Of a stretch of 5,119 nucleotides of DNA, positions 1-5,119 are shown one piece after another (position 1 is the first letter of the stretch; every line of letters starts with the position of its first letter). Source of the DNA: JABDAD01 sp964409695 (GTDB taxonomy: Bacteria; Pseudomonadota; Alphaproteobacteria; Rickettsiales; Rickettsiaceae); assembly GCA_964409695.1 (NCBI GenBank), contig CAYPDX010000070.1, positions 1 to 5,119 of the forward strand, read 5' to 3'. The notes under the pieces were generated by a model. It ran no database searches, was not told where the DNA came from, and was given only the letters and a program-made list of their open reading frames with translations. The position numbers and the translations under genes are program-made.

Positions 1-28
1 ACGAGCTACCGGGCTGCTCCACCCCGCG
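1..28 (-). tRNA. Initiator tRNA (tRNA-fMet), 5' part only
   Basis: Read on the minus strand, the bases begin CGCGGGGTGGAGCAGC and continue through the D arm to GGTAGCTCGT. From memory this differs from the 5' end of E. coli initiator tRNA at a single base (CCCGG for CCTGG in the D loop). The leading C of the acceptor stem fits the unpaired C1-A72 typical of bacterial initiator tRNAs. The anticodon arm, T arm and 3' end lie outside the window, so the CAT anticodon cannot be read and the identity rests on the acceptor and D arm. The product would carry formyl-methionine to start codons. A promoter lies immediately upstream. Confidence 0.85.
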
Positions 29-39
29 TCAAAAAGAAA

Positions 40-68
40 ATTATAGTGTTTCTGAAATGTAATGAGAA
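40..68 (-). promoter_or_regulatory. Sigma-70-type promoter of the tRNA-fMet gene
   Basis: On the minus strand a perfect -10 box TATAAT (bases 45 to 40) is preceded, after a 17-base spacer, by TTCTCA (bases 68 to 63), which matches four of six bases of the TTGACA -35 consensus. Transcription would start near base 33, about five bases before the mature tRNA 5' end, which is a normal short leader for a stable RNA gene. The position relative to the tRNA supports the call more than the -35 box does. Confidence 0.65.
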
Positions 69-331
69 ACGCTATTTCGATATATCTAGCAGATAAAAAC
101 ATCTATCGCAAGATATAAAATCGGGCTTTGTAGCAAAAATAGTGCGTTATATATAAATTAGGATAAAAAGACGTTATGATATAGGTAAACAAACAAAACA
201 TCTAAGAAATACTAAATTGCAAATAAAGCACAATTGTAATGCTGTTCCATAAAAATAATATGATTTGTCTTATTTTCTTTAGCAAGAGAATATGGCAAAA
301 GGTTATTATCAAGATATTGAATAATATATAT
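69..331. other. AT-rich intergenic region without a supported gene
   Basis: No convincing reading frame lies here. There is a cluster of short inverted repeats: TATCT-AGC-AGATA at 83-95, and TATATCT at 81-87 pairing with AGATATA at 111-117. These lie just upstream of the tRNA promoter and could fold or bind a protein, but such short matches are common in AT-rich DNA. The long gene starting at 347 must be transcribed from somewhere in this region or from within the bases just after it. Confidence 0.5.
152..180 (+). promoter_or_regulatory. Weak candidate promoter for the repeat-protein gene
   Basis: TATGAT at 175-180 matches five of six bases of the -10 consensus. Seventeen bases upstream, the -35 position (TATAAA at 152-157) is poor. 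This would give a leader of about 160 bases before the start codon at 347. Several other AT-rich positions could serve as well, so this is only the best-looking option. Confidence 0.2.
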
Positions 332-340
332 AGAGAGAGA
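332..340 (+). promoter_or_regulatory. Ribosome binding site that favours the start at 347
   Basis: The purine run AGAGAGAGA ends six bases before the ATG at 347, a good position for a Shine-Dalgarno sequence. The reading frame is open further upstream to an ATG at 239, but no purine-rich site precedes that codon. The extra 36 residues would be encoded by very AT-rich DNA that looks like leader. Confidence 0.6.
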
Positions 341-346
341 TTTGAT

Positions 347-2868
347 ATGTCAGGACATATAGGCAGTAGTACTGATGCAGACGTTAAGCGATTAAATCCC
401 GCAAGACAAAAAATTAAGAAAGCTATTTCTAAACTTAAGCCTACATTGCCAATCCGCGAAAGTAAATTTACTCCGGATCTAAGGCAAGTAGGGTTAGGCT
501 GTCTACAAGGTGATGAACTTGCCAAATTTATTACAGAAGATAGATCAAATTTCTTAACTTATGGGATGGATGAAGCTGAAAGAGTGGCTGCAACTTTAGA
601 ATTTGATCCTAGAAAGGGTGGGCTCATAGATTCAACTGGTGAATTAGCTAATGTAGATCATCGTGTTTATAATGTTATTAGTGATGGAAGGTTGATATAC
701 CAACCAGAACATATCACAGGCACATTTAACCACTCATCTATCACTAGAGACGGGGCTGTGATTTGTGCAGGATTTATAAGTGTTAAAGACGGAAAGATTA
801 AATCTATAGATACCTCAAGTGGGCATTATCAGCCGTCTCAGCTTGATTTATATAATGCAATAGAATCACTGGCTCGAAAAGGAGATGTATTTGCCCCTGA
901 TTGTACAGTTAATTCTTATGGTGGAGGGTCAGTGTCTCCTTCAGAATTTATGACATATATGAACCAAGATGTTGAATATTCAGGAAAAATGATCCCTAGG
1001 GCAGCTTCTATGCGGCAAGAGAGGATAGATGCACATGAATCAATAGCTGGAGGAAAAATAATCAAAATTGAAGGAGATAGCCTTATAGATTCAATTTTAG
1101 CTACTGATATTAAAAGCAAGATAACCGGGAAAGAAAAGTATTTATTTAACTTTCCAGTGGCTGCATTTTCTGAAGATTATGTTCGAGATTATGCATTTAG
1201 GGTATTTGGGAAAGGGGGGAGAGAAAAAGAAATTCGAAGTATTTCTATAGCTCCCAACGAACTTTTATCTCTTATATCAACAAATCCAGACCCAAGAGCA
1301 TTAAATGTATCAGTTAAAATTATAGAAAGTTTTAGAGGTATAGATCCAAGTAGGAATTTCTCTATAGGTGATCAGAAATTTAAAGAGGGGTTAGGAGGAA
1401 TATTATTATCTCCAGAAAAACTGTCAGATACTCTAAGGAATTTTAATGTATCGCAAATTAATACATTGTTTTTGGCGCTTCCAGAAGGAGAGCAAAAATC
1501 TTCCATTTTTACTCGTTTTTTAGAAGGCAAAGGTGAAAAAGAACTGCAAATATTGATTGACACTCATAGCAAGCTTGATGCTAAGTCGCGTAGACTTACC
1601 TCAACAACTTTATTGTCCAAGGAGAGATTCGAAGATACCTATGCTAAGTTAGCTCCGCATAATATAGCTGGTCTAATACAAACACTTCCAGATGATCGTC
1701 AAATTAGCGTATTAAGTTCTATTATTGAAAGAGGGGATGATAAATCTCTTGTACTACTTTCTAATAATGTTAATTCTTTTACTAAGGAATTTCAAGAACA
1801 TATCTCAACAACTTTACTATCAGATGAGAGATTCGAAGATACCTATACTAAGTTAGCTCCGCATAATATAGCTGGTCTAATACAAACACTTCCAGATGAT
1901 CGTCAAATTAGCGTATTAAGTTCTATTATTGAAAGAGGGGATGATAAATCTCTTGTACTACTTTCTAATAATGTTAATTCTTTTACTAAGGAAATTCGAG
2001 AACATATCTCAACAACTTTACTATCCGNNNNNNNNNNNNNNNNNNNNNNNNNNNNNNNNNNNNNNNNNNNNNNNNNNNNNNNNNNNNNNNNNNNNNNNNN
2101 NNNNNNNNNNNNNNNNNNNNNNNNNNNGTTAATTCTTTTACTAAGGAAATTCGAGAACATATCTCAACAACTTTACTATCCGATGAGAGATTCGAAGATA
2201 CCTATGCTCGGTTAGATCCATATAACATAGTTCGTTTAATACAGGCTCTTCCAGATGATCGTAAAAGTAGCATGTTAAGTTCTATTATTGAAAGAGGGGA
2301 TGATAAATCTCTCGCGCTATTTTCTGAAAATATGGGGTCTTTTAACCAAAAAGCACAAGAGCATATATCAACAGCTTTATTATCCAAAGAGAGATTCGAA
2401 GATACATATTCTAGGTTAGGGGCAGATAAAATGCCTAATCTAATAAAAGCGCTTCCAGCTGATAGAAAATCTGAAATTGTAGAGAGATTACTAGAAATTA
2501 ACGATGAAAAATCTTTAAAAATTTTTGGTAGCTATTTTAATAACGAATTAGATTGGGAGCTAAAAAAACAATTCGCACAGCAAGCATTTTTCTTATTAGG
2601 TGAGGAAGAAGTAACAAAGAAATTTCAGCCGGCTGAAGTTGTTAGATTTACAGGAGTTCTTGATGACGAGCACAAGCTTGAATATATAGCCAGACTAATG
2701 AGAAACAAGACCGCACAGTCTGTGGAAATATTATCTATTTTAGAGCGGCAACCTAACTTTGCCAAGTTGAGAAGTAGAGTGGTATTAATGCCGGAAGGCC
2801 CTGTCGTAGCGTCTCTGTCTTCTGTTCGCGCGGGACAAACCAATAAATATGAAATTTTAGCCAAATAG
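347..2868 (+). CDS. Large repeat protein, possible secreted effector, interrupted by an assembly gap
   Basis: I do not recognise a named family. With the start at 347 the frame runs 560 codons to the gap at 2028. It resumes in phase at 2128 for 246 more codons to the TAG at 2866-2868. The true length is likely 788 residues plus 68 per missing repeat.

Residues 1-60 are Lys/Arg-rich. Residues about 100-200 form a possible domain with NHSS at 128-131, a stretch reading as turns and strands (AGFISVKDGKIKSI), then SGHYQP at 158-163. From memory, an HSS...G.I..I...SGHY.P pattern recurs in effector-like proteins of Legionella and other host-associated bacteria; its function is unknown to me. From about residue 357 the protein consists of roughly 68-residue repeats, probably helical, with LPDDR and ERFEDTY as landmarks. 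No signal peptide or membrane segment is visible, so it is cytosolic or exported by another route such as a type IV system (inference). It converges with rpmE, 50 bp between the stop codons. Confidence 0.75.
1622..2592 (+). repeat. Tandem 204-bp (68-codon) repeats inside the large gene
   Basis: Taking the GAG codon of the ERFEDTY motif as origin, units begin at 1622, 1826, 2185 and 2389. The first two are exactly 204 bp apart, as are the last two. Units one and two differ at only about 8 of 204 positions and share a perfect 146-bp stretch (1644-1789 and 1848-1993). The units after the gap are more diverged in DNA but conserved in protein (LPDDR, SSIIERGDDKSL, HIST.LLS). Degenerate units flank the array: one beginning near 1415 (69 codons before the first clear unit) and one near 2602 (71 codons after the last). 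The central copies therefore look recently duplicated and the outer ones old. The gap hides the true copy number. Confidence 0.9.
2028..2127. other. Scaffold gap of exactly 100 N with identical 55-bp flanks
   Basis: The N run is exactly 100 bases, the usual placeholder for a gap of unknown size. The 55 bases before it (1973-2027) are identical to the 55 bases after it (2128-2182). That is what a de Bruijn assembler with a 55-base overlap leaves at a collapsed repeat. The frame needs a true gap length of 2 modulo 3, which 100 is not. A length of 204n minus 55 satisfies this for every n: minus 55 if no unit is missing, 149 if one is. The apparent frameshift and early stop near 2215 are therefore artefacts. 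Confidence 0.9.
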
Positions 2869-2899
2869 AAATTTGGTAGATACCATGTATTCTTGGAGC

Positions 2900-2927
2900 A
2901 GTACCCTTCGTACTTCTATTACTTTTT
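2900..2927 (+). terminator. Possible weak terminator between the convergent genes
   Basis: AGTAC at 2900-2904 pairs with GTACT at 2910-2914 around the loop CCTTC, followed on the plus strand by a T-rich stretch ending in five T at 2923-2927. It would serve the large gene, whose stop codon is 32 bases upstream. The stem has only five pairs and the T tract starts late and is broken, so termination here is uncertain. No better hairpin is visible for rpmE in the other direction. Confidence 0.25.
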
Positions 2928-3146
2928 AGCGCCAAATGATAGACCAGCATATTTACTGTTAAAGTTACTAACATTCAAGTTAGAATCATTAGCAGTAGTA
3001 ACGCCTTTCTTAGTCCATGCTGGATGCTTACGAAAATCTATATCCATAAGAATCTCATCAGGTGCACCAGTTGACATCGTATGAAAAATATCGGTTCCGA
3101 TTTTTATACGAAGTGGTTTGTATTTTGGGTGTATTTCACTTTTCAT
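2919..3146 (-). CDS. rpmE: 50S ribosomal protein L31 (bL31), cysteine-free form
   Basis: The 75-residue product begins MKSEIHPKY, the typical bL31 N-terminus, and carries MDIDFRKHPAWT in the middle and SNFNSKYAGLSFG near the end, matching the FN.R/KF region of the family. L31 binds the large subunit and bridges it to the 30S head. Zinc-binding L31 proteins have four cysteines in the first 40 residues; this one has none, so it is of the zinc-independent type, as I recall for rickettsial L31. The length is close to the usual 70-80 residues. The start codon lies only four bases after the rpmB stop, and the GGGAG ribosome binding site sits within the last rpmB codons. The two genes therefore form one transcript and are probably translationally coupled. 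Confidence 0.93.
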   Translation of the reverse strand: MKSEIHPKYKPLRIKIGTDIFHTMSTGAPDEILMDIDFRKHPAWTKKGVTTANDSNLNVSNFNSKYAGLSFGAKK

Positions 3147-3150
3147 AGGG

Positions 3151-3432
3151 TTATGCTCCCTTCAATTTCAACTGTTTCCTAACGTCCTGAGCAGTTTTTG
3201 AAAGATTATCTATAGAAGATGCAAGAAGGAAGTTATCAAGACCACCGTGCACTTCAATAGTTCTAAGTGCACGAGTAATCACTCTGAACTTAAAATCTCT
3301 TTCTAATTTGTCGCTGCGAAGAGTTACTCTCTGCAAATTAGGCAAAAAGCGTCTTCTTGTTTTACGTTGTGAGTGAGATACATTGTTACCAGTCTGCACT
3401 CCAACACCTGTGAGTTCACATACTCTAGACAT
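3151..3432 (-). CDS. rpmB: 50S ribosomal protein L28 (bL28)
   Basis: The 93-residue product opens with MSRVCELTGVGVQTGNNVSHSQRKTRRRFLPNL (residues 1-33). This contains the family signature: MSRxCxxTG, then GNNVSHS and a basic TRRRFxPNL stretch that contacts rRNA. L28 is a structural protein of the large ribosomal subunit. It is longer than the 78-residue E. coli protein, as is usual in alphaproteobacteria, with a helical C-terminal tail. Only one of the cysteines of zinc-binding L28 forms is present (C5). It is the first gene of a two-gene operon with rpmE and has a strong promoter about 30 bases upstream. The ribosome binding site is weak: only a GTAAAG-like purine patch lies roughly nine bases before the ATG. 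Confidence 0.95.
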   Translation of the reverse strand: MSRVCELTGVGVQTGNNVSHSQRKTRRRFLPNLQRVTLRSDKLERDFKFRVITRALRTIEVHGGLDNFLLASSIDNLSKTAQDVRKQLKLKGA

Positions 3433-3463
3433 AGGGATAGCTTTACAATAAATTAAGTACGCA

Positions 3464-3491
3464 ATAATAATAAGAAAATAGAATTTGTCAA
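3464..3491 (-). promoter_or_regulatory. Sigma-70-type promoter of rpmB-rpmE
   Basis: On the minus strand a perfect -35 box TTGACA (bases 3491 to 3486) is followed after 16 bases by TATTAT (3469 to 3464), five of six for the -10 box. Transcription would start near 3457, leaving a leader of about 25 bases before the rpmB ATG. A near-consensus promoter is expected for ribosomal protein genes. The TTATTATTAT run allows slightly shifted -10 choices. Confidence 0.7.
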
Positions 3492-3521
3492 TAGGGTTGG
3501 ATGTTTTTAGATATTATTCAG

Positions 3522-3580
3522 ATAAATATCAGCCACCACAATTAATCTATCACAATTATAAATTTTTTAATAAATATCAG
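3522..3580. repeat. Pair of 11-bp direct repeats in the divergent promoter region
   Basis: ATAAATATCAG occurs at 3522-3532 and again at 3570-3580, 48 bases apart start to start. The pair lies upstream of both divergent promoters and could be a protein binding site. In DNA this AT-rich, an 11-base match is only mildly notable. Confidence 0.35.
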
Positions 3581-3590
3581 CGCTAAAATT

Positions 3591-3619
3591 TTGACAAGGA
3601 GATCTTGGTCTTTTAGGGT
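3591..3619 (+). promoter_or_regulatory. Candidate promoter of the surface protein gene
   Basis: A perfect TTGACA lies at 3591-3596. The -10 position 17 bases downstream reads TAGGGT (3614-3619), only three of six matches. A better -10-like hexamer, TACAAT at 3631-3636, is too far away (34 bases) to pair with this -35 box. Either the promoter is weak and needs an activator, or TACAAT works with a poor -35 element. Confidence 0.4.
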
Positions 3620-3621
3620 TT

Positions 3622-3650
3622 AGCTCAACATACAATTGTACAGCTCAACA
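3622..3650 (+). promoter_or_regulatory. Palindrome flanked by 9-bp direct repeats, possible operator
   Basis: AGCTCAACA occurs at 3622-3630 and at 3642-3650. Between the copies lies the perfect 10-bp palindrome TACAATTGTA (3631-3640). The two direct repeats start 20 bases apart, about two helical turns, so a bound protein would meet both on the same DNA face. The element sits between the candidate promoter and the ribosome binding site of the surface protein gene, where a repressor or an RNA structure could act. No known operator is recognised. Confidence 0.4.
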
Positions 3651-3671
3651 GAATGATTAGTTAGGAAAATT

Positions 3672-5119
3672 ATGGCTAAACCAAAAACCTCTTTATTAAA
3701 AAAATTACTCACAACAGCCTCTGTGGCTTCTATCGCTATGAATGCAGGTAATATATATGCTGCTGATATTTCAGTAAAGACAGCTGTAAATCCAGGACAT
3801 ACAGCGACGGCAGCTGATTGGAATCCAGGGACTACTCCAAATGATGGCGATAAAATTATTCCAGGAAGGCTCGGTGGGCAGATAATTCTTAACAGTGGAG
3901 CAGATAGAACTTATTATGTAGATTTAGGAAAATGGGGAGCTGGCGCTGATATTGTTACAATTGGTGATGTGAACACCTATACCATTCCAGCTATTTCTAA
4001 CGCTATTTATTATGGTGGTTTTGATGGTATATCTCAATTAGACGTAACATTTAGCGCTGCAGGTGCAGCAATTATTGGAAATACAAGTGGACTAATAAGG
4101 AATTTAGATTTTGAAGATCAGGTTGGCAGTAAGGTAACGATTACAACAGGTGATGTGGCCGGAACAATATCAAGTTCGGGCGGTACTGCTGGTACGTTGG
4201 TCCTTAACGGCGCTACAACGGTTACAGGAGCTATCGGTGGCGATAATACTGGTTTAAATTTGATTCAAGTTGGAGCAGCTGGTGTAGTTAATGCTTCGGC
4301 AGCCGTTACAGCAACTAAACTACAATTTACTGGAGCAGGCTCTGCTAAGTTGGCCTTAGGTATAACGGGTAATGTAGACTTCAACAATCAGGATGCTACA
4401 TTGACTGTAACTAAAGGTGATATAACTGGCGCAGTTGATAGTGCTGGAGGAGCTGGAGGTACGTTAGTAATAAGCGGAGCTACGAAAATTGGCGGGGAGA
4501 TTGGTGCGACTAATGCACTAAAGGCGATTAATATTGGAGCAGCTGGTAATTTAATTTTAGGAGATGCTGCTGCGAAAGTAACAGATATTAACTTTACAGC
4601 AGTTGGTGGTAAACTTGACTTAAGCAATCAAGCAACAACGATAACAGGTAATGTTGATTCTACGGCTGGTGTTGCTGCTGGTAATGTGCATTTAGGTGGT
4701 AATAATAATGCAACGATTTCCGGGACATTTGGTGCTACAAATGGTGTAGCTGTAACATTTACAAATAATGAGACATTAACGATACAAGGAGCTACTGCGC
4801 ATATAAGTGGAACAACGGTAACAGCTGGAACAGGAAGTGGTAATATTACTTTGTCGCGCGCTGGTGTAGCGCTTTCAGGTAATATTGGTGCTGCTGGTAG
4901 TACAATTAATACATTGACATCAACAGTTGGTGATACGACGCTTGCAGCAAATACAACAATATATGCAACAACAATTAGTGCTGGAGGTCGTAACATTATT
5001 GTAAATGGCGCTGACGTAGAGCTTCATGGAGCAGTAACGGCAGCTGCGATCAAATTTGCTGGAGATTTTGCAGCTAGTTTATCAAATGGTATAACGGGTA
5101 ATGTAGACTTCAACAATCA
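3672..5119 (+). CDS. Surface autotransporter-like protein of rickettsial OmpA/OmpB (Sca) type, N-terminal part
   Basis: The frame is open from the ATG at 3672 to the window end (482 codons and two bases) without a stop. An AGGA ribosome binding site lies five bases before the ATG. Residues 1-31 form a signal peptide: a basic start MAKPKTSLLKK, a hydrophobic core and a likely cleavage after NIYA or NIYAA, giving Sec export. The mature part is rich in Gly, Ala, Thr, Asn and Val, with no cysteine. It has short strand-turn units with ITGNVD, GAIGG/GEIGATN and INIGAAG motifs, as in rOmpA and Sca passenger repeats, which probably fold as a beta-helix on the cell surface.

Family members end in an outer-membrane beta-barrel that moves the passenger outside; that part is beyond the window, so membership is inferred. 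Rickettsial relatives act in adhesion and invasion and are major antigens. Which Sca protein this is cannot be said. It is divergent from rpmB. Confidence 0.82.
   Translation, partial: MAKPKTSLLKKLLTTASVASIAMNAGNIYAADISVKTAVNPGHTATAADWNPGTTPNDGDKIIPGRLGGQIILNSGADRTYYVDLGKWGAGADIVTIGDVNTYTIPAISNAIYYGGFDGISQLDVTFSAAGAAIIGNTSGLIRNLDFEDQVGSKVTITTGDVAGTISSSGGTAGTLVLNGATTVTGAIGGDNTGLNLIQVGAAGVVNASAAVTATKLQFTGAGSAKLALGITGNVDFNNQDATLTVTKGDITGAVDSAGGAGGTLVISGATKIGGEIGATNALKAINIGAAGNLILGDAAAKVTDINFTAVGGKLDLSNQATTITGNVDSTAGVAAGNVHLGGNNNATISGTFGATNGVAVTFTNNETLTIQGATAHISGTTVTAGTGSGNITLSRAGVALSGNIGAAGSTINTLTSTVGDTTLAANTTIYATTISAGGRNIIVNGADVELHGAVTAAAIKFAGDFAASLSNGITGNVDFNN
4359..4390 (+). repeat. 32-bp exact repeat in the surface protein gene, first copy
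   Basis: These 32 bases are identical to 5088-5119 and encode GITGNVDFNN in the same frame both times, 729 bp (243 codons) apart. The second copy is cut by the window end, so the repeat may be longer. Around the first copy, the residues from about 165 to 300 also show a looser protein repeat (TAGTLVLNGAT against GGTLVISGAT, and IQVGAAG against INIGAAG). Confidence 0.85.
5088..5119 (+). repeat. 32-bp exact repeat in the surface protein gene, second copy at the window end
   Basis: This copy matches 4359-4390 base for base and stops at the last base of the window. A contig that ends inside a repeat usually reflects an unresolved assembly branch. The gene therefore probably contains further copies. 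Confidence 0.85.

Noticed and set aside
239..346. Upstream extension of the large protein from an ATG at 239
   Set aside because: No ribosome binding site precedes it, the DNA is leader-like and AT-rich, and the ATG at 347 has a well-placed AGAGAGAGA.
202..525. Minus-strand reading frame of 107 codons
   Set aside because: It overlaps the start of the large gene, has no family resemblance and looks like an antisense shadow.
2128..2215. Stop codon near 2215 as evidence that the large gene is a pseudogene
   Set aside because: The frame after the gap is set by 100 filler bases. In the frame starting at 2128 the repeats continue without a stop to 2868.
1415..2600. CRISPR array or mobile element as the cause of the repeats
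   Set aside because: The repeats are 204 bp, contiguous without spacers, in frame and protein-coding; no transposase or inverted ends are present.
2893..3084. Plus-strand reading frame opposite rpmE
   Set aside because: rpmE is clearly real on the other strand and this product has no recognisable feature.
4388..4996. Two minus-strand reading frames with Ala/Val/Pro-rich, membrane-like products
   Set aside because: They are antisense to the Gly/Ala/Thr-rich repeat coding region; GCT, GGT and ACA-type codons read backwards give hydrophobic Pro/Ala/Val strings.

Overview
The window looks like a short, complete draft-assembly contig from an AT-rich obligate intracellular alphaproteobacterium. 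Rickettsiales (Rickettsia or a related family) is the best fit. The grounds are the adjacent rpmB-rpmE pair, whose products look rickettsial and include a cysteine-free L31; a very long Gly/Ala/Thr-rich surface protein of rOmpA/rOmpB (Sca autotransporter) style; and a repeat-rich, effector-like protein in AT-rich DNA. This assignment rests on remembered family features, not on a database search.

Layout from left to right. Bases 1-28 are the 5' end of an initiator tRNA (fMet) gene on the minus strand, cut off by the window edge, with a good promoter just upstream. An AT-rich intergenic region follows to about 346. A large plus-strand gene (347-2868) encodes a protein with an unrecognised N-terminal region and a C-terminal half built of roughly 68-residue, probably helical, tandem repeats. 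A run of exactly 100 N (2028-2127) lies inside the repeats. It breaks the reading frame only because the filler length is arbitrary: the frames on both sides are open, and both sides carry the same 55 bases. The gene is probably intact, with an unresolved number of 204-bp repeats.

The minus-strand operon rpmB-rpmE (ribosomal proteins L28 and L31; 3432 down to 2919) converges on the repeat gene, and only 50 bp separate the two stop codons. A 239-bp divergent region (3433-3671) holds a strong promoter for rpmB-rpmE, a candidate promoter for the gene on the right, and a palindrome flanked by two direct repeats. From 3672 to the window end runs the N-terminal 482 codons of a surface autotransporter-like protein with a signal peptide. 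Its passenger repeats are diverged, and the window ends inside a second exact copy of a 32-bp repeat from the same gene.

The genes do not form one pathway. Housekeeping translation genes (tRNA-fMet, L28, L31) sit beside two lineage-variable, repeat-built genes that may meet the host: one probably surface-exposed, the other possibly a secreted effector. The most interesting items are the near-identical 204-bp repeats, the N-terminal domain with its conserved-looking HSS and SGHY motifs, and the possible operator upstream of the surface protein gene.
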